From Acidiferrobacterales bacterium (GTDB taxonomy: Bacteria; Pseudomonadota; Gammaproteobacteria; Acidiferrobacterales; JAJDNE01), in contig JAJDNE010000037.1 in NCBI GenBank assembly GCA_022340825.1, positions 1 through 40,899 of the forward strand: a stretch of 40,899 bases of DNA, written 5' to 3'. The position numbers and the translations under genes were made by a program. Positions 1-9,488 of the stretch are shown here, piece by piece. A model generated the notes under the pieces. That model searched no databases. It was given only the letters and a program-made list of their open reading frames with translations, and was not told the DNA's origin. Each line of letters begins with the position of its first letter. Positions within the stretch are counted from its first letter, which is position 1.

Positions 1-819
1 GCGAAACTCAATCTCTTCCTCCACGTGACCGGTCGGCGCGACGATGGCTACCATGAATTGCAGACCCTCTTTTTGTTTCTGGACGCTGGCGACGAGCTGG
101 AATTCCAGGTCACCGACAACGGCATCATCCGTCAGACCCGACCGATCCCGGGTGTAGCCGATGACGTTGATCTTTGCCAGCGGGCAGCTAGATTGCTGCA
201 ACAACATAGCGGGACTTCGCTGGGGGCAGATATCACGTTGCATAAACGCCTGCCCGCTGGCGGCGGATTGGGCGGCGGTAGTTCCGATGCGGCCACCACG
301 CTGGTGGCACTGAATCATCTCTGGGGCGCTGGCCTGTCCACCGGGCAATTGGCGGAGCTGGGCCTACGATTGGGCGCAGACGTACCGGTATTTGTCCGCG
401 GACACGCGGCCTGGGCCGAGGGGGTTGGGGAGGCGCTGACGCCGGTTGAGGTCGACGAGTCCTGGTACGTGGTGATTTGTCCGCAAGTTCATGTCTCTAC
501 AGCGGAAATTTTCGCCCGTCCTGAATTGACACGTGATAGCCCTCCCATCACAATACGCGCCTTTCGCGAGGGGCAAGGCAGAAATGACCTTGAGCCTGTC
601 GTCAGAACGCTTTACCCGTCCGTAGATAATGCCCTGAACTGGTTGGCTGCCTTCGGTGATCCGAGGATGACCGGTTCCGGCAGCTGCCTGTTTTTACCGG
701 TGGCAGATCGCGATGCTGGTGAAGCAATACTGACGCAGCGACCCGACGGCTGTGACGGATTTGTTGCCCGGGCGCTCAACCAGTCACCGCTCGTTGAAAG
801 ACTCGAGCATGAGGCGTAA
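1..819 (+). CDS. ispE: 4-diphosphocytidyl-2-C-methyl-D-erythritol kinase, 5'-truncated
   Basis: IspE phosphorylates CDP-methylerythritol with ATP, a cytosolic step of the MEP isoprenoid pathway. The reading frame is open from the first base of the window (AKLNLFLHVTGRRDDGYHEL), which is the usual N-terminal region of IspE, so only a few N-terminal residues and the start codon are missing. The GHMP-kinase glycine-rich ATP loop is visible as LPAGGGLGGGSSDAATTL, and a C-terminal GHMP motif (MTGSGSCLF) follows. The length fits the family. The order ispE–tRNA-Gln–prs–rplY–pth is a common gammaproteobacterial arrangement and supports the call. A GTG at 25 could be mistaken for the start, but conserved residues lie upstream of it. 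Confidence 0.96.
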   Translation, partial: AKLNLFLHVTGRRDDGYHELQTLFLFLDAGDELEFQVTDNGIIRQTRPIPGVADDVDLCQRAARLLQQHSGTSLGADITLHKRLPAGGGLGGGSSDAATTLVALNHLWGAGLSTGQLAELGLRLGADVPVFVRGHAAWAEGVGEALTPVEVDESWYVVICPQVHVSTAEIFARPELTRDSPPITIRAFREGQGRNDLEPVVRTLYPSVDNALNWLAAFGDPRMTGSGSCLFLPVADRDAGEAILTQRPDGCDGFVARALNQSPLVERLEHEA

Positions 820-864
820 TGCAGGTGCCACAGCCGGATACGTATCGTCGCTCGGGTCCAGTTT

Positions 865-939
865 TGGGGCGTCGCCAAGCGGTAAGGCACTGGATTTTGA
901 TTCCAGCATTCCCAGGTTCGAATCCTGGCGCCCCAACCA
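865..939 (+). tRNA. tRNA-Gln (anticodon TTG)
   Basis: The acceptor stem TGGGGCG (865–871) pairs with CGCCCCA (929–935), followed by discriminator A and an encoded CCA (937–939). The anticodon stem-loop reads CTGGA-TTTTGAT-TCCAG with anticodon TTG, and the T-arm is CCAGG-TTCGAAT-CCTGG. The body closely resembles E. coli tRNA-Gln. It lies between ispE and prs, as in many gammaproteobacteria. Confidence 0.96.
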
Positions 940-996
940 GTTGCATGAACATGATCATGGATCAAGGTAAGTTGCTCACACTCTGGAGAGATACAG

Positions 997-1947
997 GTGT
1001 CACTGGATAACGTTGTCGTATTTGCCGGGAATGCCAATCCGGAACTGGCCGCGCTGGTCGCCAACCATCTCGGCATCCCGCTGGGCAAGGTGGTCATCGG
1101 CCGCTTCAGTGACGGGGAGGTAATGGTGGAGATCATGGAGCACGTCCGCGGCAAGGATGTGTTTATCCTTCAACCCACCTGCGCACCGAGTAATGACAAC
1201 CTGATGGAGCTGCTGGTGATGTGCGATGCCGCCCGGCGCTCCTCGGCAAACCGGATCACGGCAGTGATGCCATATTATGGTTATGCCCGGCAAGATCGCC
1301 GCCCACGCACTAATCGCGTTGCGATTACGGCAAAGCTGGTGGCGGACATGATTTCGGTGGCGGGCGCAGATCGCGCATTGATCATGGATCTGCATGCCGA
1401 TCAGATTCAGGGATTTTTTAATATCCCGGTGGACAATATTTATGCGGGTCCGGTATTGCTGGGTGATATCTGGAAGCACGAATACCCGGATCTGCTGGTG
1501 GTGTCGCCGGATGTGGGTGGTGTGGTTCGTGCCCGTGGGCTGGCCAAGCACCTGGAAGCGGACCTGGCGATTATCGACAAGCGTCGCCCACGACCGAACG
1601 AGTCGAAGGTGATGAACATCATCGGTGAGGTTAAAGGCCGCACCTGTGTATTGATGGACGATCTGGTGGATACCGCTGGAACGCTCTGCGAAGCAGCAGG
1701 CGCCCTGAAGAAGAAGGGCGCATCACGCGTGCTGGCCTATTGCACGCACGCAGTGCTGTCCGGTAACGCGGTGTCTCGTATCCAGGACTCGGAGCTTGAT
1801 GAACTGGTGGTTACCAACACCATTCCCTTGAGCGACGAGGCGAGGGCATCGGAAAAAATTCGACAGCTCAGCATTGCCGAGTTGCTGGCAGAGGCTGTGC
1901 GCCGGGTGGCACTGGATGACTCGGTAAGCTCATTGTTTATGGAGTAA
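997..1947 (+). CDS. prs: Ribose-phosphate pyrophosphokinase
   Basis: This enzyme makes PRPP from ribose 5-phosphate and ATP, feeding purine, pyrimidine, histidine and NAD synthesis. The 316-aa product matches the family length of about 315. Visible signatures are [10 protein letters not shown] at the N-terminus, GRFSDGEV, the [14 protein letters not shown]-binding segment, [11 protein letters not shown] (the PRPP synthase signature) and [12 protein letters not shown], the PRPP-binding loop. The start is a GTG at 997 with a GGAGAG ribosome-binding site at 985–990. It lies just downstream of tRNA-Gln, so read-through transcription with the tRNA is possible. Confidence 0.97.
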   Translation: MSLDNVVVFAGNANPELAALVANHLGIPLGKVVIGRFSDGEVMVEIMEHVRGKDVFILQPTCAPSNDNLMELLVMCDAARRSSANRITAVMPYYGYARQDRRPRTNRVAITAKLVADMISVAGADRALIMDLHADQIQGFFNIPVDNIYAGPVLLGDIWKHEYPDLLVVSPDVGGVVRARGLAKHLEADLAIIDKRRPRPNESKVMNIIGEVKGRTCVLMDDLVDTAGTLCEAAGALKKKGASRVLAYCTHAVLSGNAVSRIQDSELDELVVTNTIPLSDEARASEKIRQLSIAELLAEAVRRVALDDSVSSLFME

Positions 1948-2077
1948 CAACCCTTTCAGGTTGTTGGTCCAATCGCTGGGAAAGTCGCATTGCAACAAGA
2001 TGCTGCTTTTCCTTTATGTAAGTGGTCTGGCTGAACCTGGTCGCGGGTAAGGCCAATGATTAATCAGGAGTATTTAG

Positions 2078-2743
2078 ATGACTACCAATTTTGAACTAAG
2101 CGCAGAAAAGCGCGACGCGAAGGGAACGGGTGCGAGCCGCCGTCTTCGTCGTGCCGGCAAGGTGCCGGGTATTATTTATGGCGCAGGTAAGGAACCCGAG
2201 ATGGTCAATTTCGATCATGACAAGGTCTTCCATTTGCTGGAGAACGAGGCATTCCATACCTCCATTATTAATGTGAAAACGGACGGCGGCTCCCAGAAAG
2301 CGGTGCTGCGTGACGTACAACATCACCCGTTCAAGCAACTGATCATGCACATGGACCTGATGCGTATTTCTGCCACCGAGAAGCTGCACATGATGGTGCC
2401 GCTACACATTAAGGGTGAGGACGTGGCTCCTGGTGTGAAACTGGAGGGCGGCATCGTTTCTCACCTGATTACGGAAGTCGATGTTCAGTGTCTGCCGTCT
2501 GATCTGCCTGAATACCTCGAGGCCGACGTCTCCGAGCTTCACCTGCACGACTCCCTGCACTTGTCGGATATCAAGATTCCGGAAGGTGTAGAGCTTACTT
2601 CTCTGGCCCATGGTGGTGATGATCTCGCAATTGTCACGATTGCTGCAGTACGTGGCGCTGCTGAGGAAGAAGAGGGAGCTGAGGGTGGCGAAGAAGGTGA
2701 AGGTGGCGAAGAAGGTGGCGAAGGCGCCAAAGAAGGCGAGTAA
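2078..2743 (+). CDS. rplY: 50S ribosomal protein L25/Ctc, long form
   Basis: L25 binds 5S rRNA in the large ribosomal subunit. The 221-aa product is the long Ctc/TL5-like form: an N-terminal L25 beta-barrel (roughly residues 5–95, RRAGKVPGIIYGAG) and a second beta domain (about 100–185). It ends in a strongly acidic Glu/Gly-rich tail (from about residue 195). The tail is encoded by an imperfect tandem repeat of GGTGGCGAAGAA-like units between about 2683 and 2740, which may vary in length between strains. An AT-rich leader with a CAGGAG ribosome-binding site precedes the ATG. It sits between prs and pth, the usual order. Confidence 0.95.
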   Translation: MTTNFELSAEKRDAKGTGASRRLRRAGKVPGIIYGAGKEPEMVNFDHDKVFHLLENEAFHTSIINVKTDGGSQKAVLRDVQHHPFKQLIMHMDLMRISATEKLHMMVPLHIKGEDVAPGVKLEGGIVSHLITEVDVQCLPSDLPEYLEADVSELHLHDSLHLSDIKIPEGVELTSLAHGGDDLAIVTIAAVRGAAEEEEGAEGGEEGEGGEEGGEGAKEGE

Positions 2744-2776
2744 GTCCTCGCCTGTTCCCGATCAGGGGCTTTTACC

Positions 2777-3361
2777 ATGACCCAGGGAATATCCCTCATC
2801 GTTGGTCTTGGCAATCCAGGCAACAACTACGCGGAAACCCGGCACAATGCCGGGTTCCGTTTTATTGATGGCCTGCTGCGGCGCCTTGGCGCCAGTCTCA
2901 AGAGTGAGTCCCGCTTTGATGGCGAGGCAGGCAAGGTTGTTATCGCCGATCGCGACGTCTGGTTGTTGATGCCGCAAACCTTTATGAATGCCAGTGGTCA
3001 ATCGGTGGCCCGGTTGGCAAATTTCTACAAGATCGCACCCGAAGAAATACTCGTGGTTCATGATGAGCTCGATTTGCAGCCTGGTACCGCGCGCCTGAAA
3101 CAGGGTGGCGGTCATGGCGGACACAACGGACTACGGGACATCATCAATCGGTTGGGATCGCGCGAATTCATGCGATTGCGCATCGGTATTGGTCACCCCG
3201 GCAGTGCGCCGCAGGTAGAGTCATACGTACTCAAGAAGGCCCCCAAGGCGGAACAGCAACAAATTGATGCGGCGATTGATGCAGCGCTCGCGCAAGTGGA
3301 CGAGATTGTTCACGGCAACTACGAACAGGTAATGAACGATTTGCATACTCACCGGGCATAA
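2777..3361 (+). CDS. pth: Peptidyl-tRNA hydrolase
   Basis: Pth releases peptides from peptidyl-tRNAs that drop off stalled ribosomes and so recycles tRNA. The 194-aa product has the family hallmarks: VGLGNPG near the N-terminus, the ETRHNAGF segment with the catalytic His, MPQTFMNASG, VVHDELDL with the conserved Asp, and GGHGGHNGLRDI. It begins 33 bp after rplY and is probably in the same transcript, followed by ychF. This rplY–pth–ychF order is widespread in Gammaproteobacteria. Confidence 0.97.
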   Translation: MTQGISLIVGLGNPGNNYAETRHNAGFRFIDGLLRRLGASLKSESRFDGEAGKVVIADRDVWLLMPQTFMNASGQSVARLANFYKIAPEEILVVHDELDLQPGTARLKQGGGHGGHNGLRDIINRLGSREFMRLRIGIGHPGSAPQVESYVLKKAPKAEQQQIDAAIDAALAQVDEIVHGNYEQVMNDLHTHRA

Positions 3362-3432
3362 TCCTGTTCAGGCGGAAGCAGATTTAAAAACCTCGCTTCA
3401 CCTTAAATTGAGAAGATAGGCAAGCTAAAACA

Positions 3433-4524
3433 ATGGGAATCAAATGTGGCATCGTCGGTTTGCCGAATGTTGGCAAGTCGACACTCTTTAACGCCCTGAC
3501 CCGGGCGGAGATTCAGGCTGAGAACTATCCGTTCTGCACCATCGATCCCAATGTTGGAATTGTCGAGGTTCCGGATCCACGTCTCGACAAGCTTGCCGAA
3601 ATCGTCAAGCCGCAAAAGGTAATTCCGACAACCATGGAATTTGTCGACATTGCCGGGTTGGTCGCGGGCGCATCCAAGGGTGAAGGTCTGGGCAACCAGT
3701 TTCTGGCCCATATTCGCGAGGTTGATGCGATCGTCCAGGTTGTCCGTTGTTTTCAGGATGACAATATCGTGCACGTAGCCGGCAAGATTGATCCGTTGGC
3801 CGATATCGAAGTGATCAATACCGAGCTCGCTCTGGCAGACATGGATACCGTGGAGCGTGCTCTGGCCAAGGCCGAGAAGGCAGCCAAGGCTGGCGACAAG
3901 GTGCAGATCAAATTGAAAGATCTCCTCAAAAAAGTACAGCAGGCGCTGGACGAAGGCCGGCCCGTGCGTACCATGGAGCTGGACAAGGACGATCGCGCTG
4001 CATTGCGCCCCCTGTTTCTGCTGACCGCAAAGCCGACGTTGTATATCGCCAATGTCGATGAGCAGGGATTCAGCAATAATCCGCTGCTCGACCAGCTGAA
4101 CAGCTATGCAGAAAAAGAGGGTGCCGATGTCGTGCCGGTATGTGCCGCAATCGAAGCAGAACTGATCGATATGTCTGATGAGGAGAAGCACGAATTTCTG
4201 TCGGAGATGGGCCTCGAAGAGCCGGGACTGAATCGTGTTATTCGGGCCAGTTACAAACTGCTCGGGCTACAGACGTTCTTCACTGCCGGCGTCAAGGAAG
4301 TGCGTGCCTGGACCGTGCGTCAGGGAGCGTTGGCGCCACAGGCGGCCGGTGAAATCCATACTGATTTCGAGCGCGGATTTATCCGTGCGGAACTGGCGGC
4401 CTACGACGATTTTGTCTCGTGTGGTGGCGAGCAGGGAGCCAAGGAGGCCGGCAAGCTGCGCCTGGAAGGCAAGGATTATGTGATGCAGGACGGCGACGTA
4501 GTGCATTTCCGCTTCAATGTCTGA
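3433..4524 (+). CDS. ychF: Redox-responsive ATPase/GTPase YchF (OLA1 family)
   Basis: YchF is an Obg-family P-loop NTPase that prefers ATP and binds ribosomes; it has been linked to translation and to oxidative stress. The 363-aa length is typical. Visible are the P-loop GLPNVGKST at residues 8–16, the G3 motif DIAGLV, and NVDE in place of the GTP-specifying NKxD, as expected for an ATP-preferring YchF. A C-terminal TGS-like domain follows ([15 protein letters not shown] onward). It closes the prs–rplY–pth–ychF block. Confidence 0.96.
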   Translation: MGIKCGIVGLPNVGKSTLFNALTRAEIQAENYPFCTIDPNVGIVEVPDPRLDKLAEIVKPQKVIPTTMEFVDIAGLVAGASKGEGLGNQFLAHIREVDAIVQVVRCFQDDNIVHVAGKIDPLADIEVINTELALADMDTVERALAKAEKAAKAGDKVQIKLKDLLKKVQQALDEGRPVRTMELDKDDRAALRPLFLLTAKPTLYIANVDEQGFSNNPLLDQLNSYAEKEGADVVPVCAAIEAELIDMSDEEKHEFLSEMGLEEPGLNRVIRASYKLLGLQTFFTAGVKEVRAWTVRQGALAPQAAGEIHTDFERGFIRAELAAYDDFVSCGGEQGAKEAGKLRLEGKDYVMQDGDVVHFRFNV

Positions 4525-4566
4525 ATATCAGGCATCGGTATAAATCACGGTTTTTACTGTCCAATC

Positions 4567-4595
4567 TTGACAAGGCGGGATCGAAAACCCAAAAT
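4567..4595 (+). promoter_or_regulatory. Candidate sigma-70 promoter for tRNA-Met
   Basis: A consensus −35 hexamer TTGACA (4567–4572) is followed after 17 bp by a weaker −10-like CAAAAT (4590–4595). Transcription from here would begin about 65 nt before the tRNA-Met gene. A 7-bp inverted repeat GCGGGAT/ATCCCGC (4575–4581, 4594–4600) overlaps the spacer and −10. The assignment is by sequence match only. Confidence 0.35.
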
Positions 4596-4667
4596 CCCGC
4601 GTCTCCCAAAGCTGGTCATTTGGAGCAGGTCGATTCGGACCGCTCCGGGTCTATCTGGAAAATAAAT

Positions 4668-4744
4668 GGCGACGTAGCTCAGCCGGTTAGAGCACAGCAT
4701 TCATAATGCTGGGGTCGGTGGTTCAAGTCCACCCGTCGCTACCA
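4668..4744 (+). tRNA. tRNA-Met (anticodon CAT), elongator type
   Basis: The acceptor stem GGCGACG (4668–4674) pairs with CGTCGCT (4734–4740, one G·U pair), then discriminator A and an encoded CCA. The D-arm region TAGCTCAGCCGGTTAGAGCA is canonical. The anticodon arm is CAGCA-TTCATAA-TGCTG with anticodon CAT, and the T-arm GGTGG-TTCAAGT-CCACC is complete. Similarity to E. coli elongator tRNA-Met and the absence of initiator features favour elongator Met over tRNA-Ile2. It is the last housekeeping gene before the carbon-concentration island. Confidence 0.93.
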
Positions 4745-4815
4745 TTTCCTTTCTTCCACTCATTTTCATTGTGACTCAACCGATAAAATGGCTGTTTGGC
4801 CACTTTGTCCTCTCT

Positions 4816-4850
4816 GTTTCCGGATACGAGATCCGGGAACCGGGGTTTTT
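4816..4850 (+). terminator. Rho-independent terminator after tRNA-Met
   Basis: GTTTCCGGAT (4816–4825) and ATCCGGGAAC (4831–4840) form a 10-bp stem with one G·U pair and a 5-nt loop. A T-run follows (TTTTT, 4846–4850), separated from the stem by CGGGG. It lies just outside the 3' end of the leftward dabA gene and probably separates the two convergent units. Confidence 0.6.
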
Positions 4851-4875
4851 GTCTGCACTGTAGACCACTCAGGGA

Positions 4876-7413
4876 TTAGCCCTCAAAGCGTTGCCAGGAG
4901 TTTTTCGAAATACGCTGGTAGACGTTTCCATCGTCATTGATCTGGAATAGATGGATCCAGTGATGTTCGATCAGTTGGCGAACCAGCGCGTGGCGCGCAA
5001 TGATTTCTTCGATGGCGTCCTGGGGCGCTTCGATGAGCACACTTAGTCGGAGCGGTTCATGCACCCAGCGATTGCCGTCGTGCAGCGACTGCAATGACAG
5101 GCCCACACGCAGGTCACCACCATTGCCTTCCAGTACACCGATCGCGCCACCCACAATGTTATGCAGCACTTTGTTGCCACTGCCGAAGGTTTGGTTGTCC
5201 ACCACCGAACCGTAGTATTGCATGTTTATCCAGTTGGCCACGACCATGGGTGCGGTCATAATGAGCTCAAGGATCTTGAAGTCCTTGTCCTTTTGCCAGC
5301 AGTACTCATGCAGGAAGGCGCGTCCATCCAGGTCGCCACCCAGTGTGCGTTCACGTGGCGCCGCGATAAATGCGGCGTTGTTCGCAAGTGCCCATTCTGG
5401 CCGTACCTGTGACCAGTCGCGAGCACGGCGGCGCACGTCGGCTTCAACCGCCTGGTCCGGCAAGCCAGCCGTACCGAGTAATGCGGCGCGTTGCATACGA
5501 GTCAGATCACCAGCCTGTTCCAGCCATTGGCGCAGTTGCGCAAGATCGGAATCCAGATTACCCGGAACGTCCTCGGTGTCGAACAGCTGCACCTCATCCG
5601 TTGTCGTGTCGTGCAATGCCGCCAGGAACCACGTGTCTTCTGGAATGTGAATGCCGCGTTGACGAAGGCCGTCGCGCACCAGTGGTCTATTCAGTAAAGA
5701 TGCTACGACGCGTGCACTGGCCTCGCCGGTTTGGCCCGCGCAGGCCCCGCAATCAAGTCCGGTGGCATGGGGATTGTTTACCGTAGTGCTGCCATGACCC
5801 GCCAGCATGACCAGTCGCGCAAAGTTATCTGTCATGGCCATGGCACGCAGGATTCGTTCGGCATGATCGACCCAATCTGACTGCGGGATACCCGAAACAG
5901 CTTGTTGCGCAAGATTCTCTTGCGCAGGCTGTGGTTCCAGTGCAGGGCCAATTCTGGTGATGGCGTGTTTATCGAGTCCCTGCCGATTCGGGTCGGGAAC
6001 CGGGCGGCTCAAACCAAAACTGTCAGTCAGCAACTTGGGTGCATACATCAGGCCGGCTGCTTCCACGAAAGAGAAACAGGAAGAGGCTGAGAATTTAAAT
6101 CCCTTCCAGGCCTTGGATAGACCGATGCGCTCACGACGTTTATTGAGCACCCGGTCGTGCTCCCGGTCATCATTCTTAACCTGTTCACGAATACGGTAAG
6201 CCGGATTGAAGATGACTGGTACATGGGAGCGGCTGGTAGCCGAGCCCAGCGGTACGTACTCAATGAATATGCCAAAGAAACCGGCAAATCCCAGTGTTTG
6301 CGCCTGTGGCGCAACGGTTTCCAGTGAGCGGCGAAATACTTCTGACCGTACATCAATGCAAAATGCCGCTTGTACCGCGGGTCGTGGGTGATCTTTGATC
6401 TTGTCTGCGCGTGACAGCGTTTTATTGAGGGCTGCTGTCACGTTGCGCTGAAAACCAATCTCCATCGCGTTCAGCATGATGCGATCGATTTGTGCTGCGG
6501 CCTGACGCTTGTTTGAAGGTGGTCGCATACTGGCCGCCAACATCTCTCGCCAGCGTGCGACCAGTGCCGGTGAGCGTTTTTCTCCGAACAACAGCACGTC
6601 CCACATTACGCGGATCGCGAGCAGATCGACGATCGCGTCATTCCGATCCCCGGATAATTCAGCTTGCCAGCGAAGATAGCGGGCCCAGGCTGCCCAGCCA
6701 CCGATACTCAGTAATGATGCGTGCAGGTAGCGTTCGATCGCCTCATCCGGCACGCCAAGTTGTTGTACCGCCCTGGCAATCGCCGCACGAGGCTGTTCCG
6801 GAAGTTTGGTCACCGCGTGACGAAAATCGCCCAGCCCCATCATGGCCGGACTCATGTCAATGGCGGCGGCCTTGCGCCAGGACGCATACAGCGAGAGATT
6901 GCGCCAGGGCATGCTGATCGTCGACTGCCCCAGATCAAAGTAGGCGGCACAATGCAGGCTGATGCGCTCAGTCACAAAACTGCTCCAGAGCCCGCCTTCG
7001 ACGCGCTCCAGTACTTCGCTCACGGGTGCCATCCCCATCTTGGGTTGGGGGGCTCTGGTGTTCAGTGTGTGTTCGACTGTTGCCACGTCCAGACTACTGC
7101 CGCAACGTGAGATCGCGTGTTGAATGTCGTCGCGACTGATTCGCCCGGATGCCAGTTGATCGCGGTAGTAATCACGCGACATGTAGATACCGTGCCCGAG
7201 GATACGGGCCAGCGTGTCGGAGGCATCCTGGAAGGTTTTGTCACTCAGGCCGAAGAACGGATTGACCGCAACGAAGTGTTTGAGTGGCCACAGTGGCGCG
7301 ATACGAGTACAGGCCGCATCAATTTGAAGATCAAGGTCCGTAGTGTCGGATACAGGCTGATTTTCATCTGGTAATACTTCCTGTTGAGATACCGTATTGG
7401 TGCGAGTGCTCAT
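4876..7413 (-). CDS. dabA: Inorganic carbon accumulation protein DabA (DUF2309), short form
   Basis: DabA is the cytosolic, carbonic-anhydrase-like half of the DAB complex, thought to hydrate CO2 to bicarbonate in a direction driven by the partner DabB. The 845-aa protein has the metal-site motifs of the family: C352 and D354 in FCIDVRSE, H540 in LAGHGS and C555 in DCGACAG. These correspond in type and spacing to the zinc-site residues reported for Halothiobacillus DabA2 (C351, D353, H524, C539). No signal peptide is seen. It overlaps upstream dabB by 4 bp (ATGA) and has a good GGAGG ribosome-binding site, so the two are coupled. Its length resembles the functional DAB2-type DabA rather than the longer protein at 11922. 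Confidence 0.93.
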   Translation of the reverse strand: MSTRTNTVSQQEVLPDENQPVSDTTDLDLQIDAACTRIAPLWPLKHFVAVNPFFGLSDKTFQDASDTLARILGHGIYMSRDYYRDQLASGRISRDDIQHAISRCGSSLDVATVEHTLNTRAPQPKMGMAPVSEVLERVEGGLWSSFVTERISLHCAAYFDLGQSTISMPWRNLSLYASWRKAAAIDMSPAMMGLGDFRHAVTKLPEQPRAAIARAVQQLGVPDEAIERYLHASLLSIGGWAAWARYLRWQAELSGDRNDAIVDLLAIRVMWDVLLFGEKRSPALVARWREMLAASMRPPSNKRQAAAQIDRIMLNAMEIGFQRNVTAALNKTLSRADKIKDHPRPAVQAAFCIDVRSEVFRRSLETVAPQAQTLGFAGFFGIFIEYVPLGSATSRSHVPVIFNPAYRIREQVKNDDREHDRVLNKRRERIGLSKAWKGFKFSASSCFSFVEAAGLMYAPKLLTDSFGLSRPVPDPNRQGLDKHAITRIGPALEPQPAQENLAQQAVSGIPQSDWVDHAERILRAMAMTDNFARLVMLAGHGSTTVNNPHATGLDCGACAGQTGEASARVVASLLNRPLVRDGLRQRGIHIPEDTWFLAALHDTTTDEVQLFDTEDVPGNLDSDLAQLRQWLEQAGDLTRMQRAALLGTAGLPDQAVEADVRRRARDWSQVRPEWALANNAAFIAAPRERTLGGDLDGRAFLHEYCWQKDKDFKILELIMTAPMVVANWINMQYYGSVVDNQTFGSGNKVLHNIVGGAIGVLEGNGGDLRVGLSLQSLHDGNRWVHEPLRLSVLIEAPQDAIEEIIARHALVRQLIEHHWIHLFQINDDGNVYQRISKNSWQRFEG

Positions 7414-9032
7414 AGTTTGCCTCCGTTCGAATTGGCTTTGGCAAGTGGCGCTGGCCAGACGCGTTGCAGCATCCGCGTGATATACACGTCTATGTACAAG
7501 CCGTTATACAAGTGAACGTAGATGGTTTCGCCCAAGCGTGAGCGACTGGTTTTCAGTACCTGCTGTAACAGCAGCAGGCCGATAAAGACAGCAATGATCA
7601 CGACTACCAGTGTCAACTGGAATGTGTCATTCGGACTTGCCGGTAGCACGCTGCCAGCCAAGGCGACTTCAAACAAATGATGCAACACGAAGTACGACGT
7701 AGATACCAGCACGGCCAGAGCCATAGCGCGCAAGATAAATGCGCCGTTGCTATACAAGCTTGATGCCTGCAGTAATAACTGCGTCATCGCGATCGCAATC
7801 ACGGCAGTTGTCGCCATTAAGGCTGGTTGTTGTGTGTCGCCGATTCCCAGGCCCATCGCGATTCCCAGCGTCAGCAAAACTGCGAAGGCGAAAGCAAATA
7901 CAAGCCGCCATGCCTGCGGCTTGACCGCCCCGTAATCAATTGCCGGCGCACGAAAACTGTCTACACCACTGCCTGATGACAAAAAGGCGTGTGCCTTGTA
8001 CAGGGAGTGGGCCACGAGGTGTAGCATGGCCAGGCTATACAAACCGAGTCCGCATTCCAGCAGCATGAATCCCATCTGCGCAGTGGTAGACCAGGCCAGG
8101 GAAACCTTGATGCTCGTTTGTGTCAGCATAACCAGCGATGCTAAAGCCAACGTGACAAGACCGATGATCGCAAGCATGCCCAGGGCGCTCGGGGACTGGG
8201 ACACGATGGGACTCATGCGGATGACGAGAAACGCACCGGCATTCACAATACCTGCATGCAGCAACGCCGATACCGGCGTCGGGGCCTCCATCACCTGGAT
8301 CAGCCAGCCGTGGAAGGGAAATTGTGCGGATTTGAGTGCCGCACTCAGGATGATGAGCCAACTTGCCCACTGCAACGCCAGGGGCAGGGGGCCATCGAAG
8401 GTGGACATGATCTGGAAAACCTTCTCGAATTCCAGTGTATGCAGGCTCGAACCGATGAGAATCGTTGCGATGATCAGGCTGACATCGCCTATGCGACTGG
8501 CAATGAATTTTTTGTGCGCAACCAGTACCGCCGCAGGTCGTGTTTTATAAAACATAAGTAACTGATGCAGACATAAACTGGTACTGATCCACGCTAGAGC
8601 AAACATCAACAGGTTGCCTGAAATGATCAAGGTCAGGATCGAGGCGAGCGTCAGTGATAGCCATTTGTGGAATCGACCTTGTTGGGGATCACCATCGAGA
8701 TAGTTTCGGGCATAACGTGTCACGATGGCGCCAACAAAGGAAACCAGCACCAGCATGATAAGTGTGACGGTATTGATATAGGTGCTGATTGAGAAAGCAC
8801 CGATATTTCCGGGCAAGTCCTGGGATATCAGCTGCAGGCTGTGCGGTCGGTCAAAGGGGAATGCGGCTGCTGCCAGTAGCGCGCTCGCAAAGGCACACCA
8901 TGCGACAGTACTGTGAACACGGGATATCAGCTTCGGATTGTTATTGGCTACTGTCGCGGGCACGAGTCCTACGATCCAGAACATGATAGGCGCTATCAGT
9001 ATTACCGTGTTGGTGAAGTACGTAATGTTCAT
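7410..9032 (-). CDS. dabB: DabB, NuoL/MrpA-like membrane subunit of the DAB carbon uptake system
   Basis: DabB belongs to the proton-conducting antiporter family of complex I NuoL and MrpA, and is thought to couple cation flow to the CO2 hydration done by DabA. The 540-aa product is hydrophobic throughout, with about 13–15 predicted membrane spans. It carries the family segment PTPVSALLHAGIVNAG followed by FLVIRMSP, and KVSLAWSTTAQMGFM. Other complex I genes are absent, so it is not a respiratory NuoL. The start at 9032 has GGAGAG about 10 nt upstream. It is the first gene of the leftward dabB–dabA pair and faces a 456-bp divergent intergenic region. Confidence 0.92.
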   Translation of the reverse strand: MNITYFTNTVILIAPIMFWIVGLVPATVANNNPKLISRVHSTVAWCAFASALLAAAAFPFDRPHSLQLISQDLPGNIGAFSISTYINTVTLIMLVLVSFVGAIVTRYARNYLDGDPQQGRFHKWLSLTLASILTLIISGNLLMFALAWISTSLCLHQLLMFYKTRPAAVLVAHKKFIASRIGDVSLIIATILIGSSLHTLEFEKVFQIMSTFDGPLPLALQWASWLIILSAALKSAQFPFHGWLIQVMEAPTPVSALLHAGIVNAGAFLVIRMSPIVSQSPSALGMLAIIGLVTLALASLVMLTQTSIKVSLAWSTTAQMGFMLLECGLGLYSLAMLHLVAHSLYKAHAFLSSGSGVDSFRAPAIDYGAVKPQAWRLVFAFAFAVLLTLGIAMGLGIGDTQQPALMATTAVIAIAMTQLLLQASSLYSNGAFILRAMALAVLVSTSYFVLHHLFEVALAGSVLPASPNDTFQLTLVVVIIAVFIGLLLLQQVLKTSRSRLGETIYVHLYNGLYIDVYITRMLQRVWPAPLAKANSNGGKL

Positions 9033-9488
9033 CGTGACCGCTCTCCAGATTAATAGAAGACAAACTTAATTTGCCTGTGCTGTGTTCGCGTCAAGGTGCG
9101 GTAGCAAATTCACTTCGCGACGATTCGTGCTTCTAATAACTGTTTCATAATCAGGTTTGGGCAATTGCCACTAGCTGGTGAATTTAGGGACACCCAAACA
9201 GATTTGGAAATCGATTCTTTGAATAAAACTGATCGTCAATCGTCGATACCAGGCGTAAATGTAGGTAGCTGAATGCCGGTCTGTGCTTGCGCTATGTCCA
9301 CAAAAAACAAGAAATTTCTCGTATCCGTAACTCCAGGCTTATGTCTGGCATAGCCTCTAGGCTATTAGTCCTATACGTAATATCGATAAATCACTTGCGT
9401 TCTGCCCTGTAGACTTCATCGCTGTAAAAAAGCATCCCCGATGCGACTTGCTCGTCGGGAGAGTGGTCTATGAAATAAAGGCAGGACA
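9033..9488. promoter_or_regulatory. Divergent control region between two dab operons
   Basis: This 456-bp gene-free stretch separates the starts of two divergently transcribed dabB genes and must hold promoters for both. Visible elements are a hairpin ATAGCC-TCTA-GGCTAT (9350–9365) and a 5' leader stem GCATC-CCC-GATGC (9432–9444). ATCGAT (9210–9215) is followed by AATAAAACT (9222–9230), an arrangement shared in order with the cbbL upstream dyad. I see no convincing small ORF and no clear consensus sigma-70 promoter. Confidence 0.55.

Noticed and set aside
3403-4191. 262-aa open frame on the minus strand opposite ychF
   Set aside because: Antisense to a conserved gene with no protein-like pattern.
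4575-4600. 7-bp inverted repeat GCGGGAT/ATCCCGC as terminator of ychF
   Set aside because: No T-run follows, and it overlaps the candidate promoter of tRNA-Met.
7410-9032. dabB as a respiratory complex I NuoL gene
   Set aside because: No other nuo genes are present and the gene is coupled to dabA; DabB fits better.
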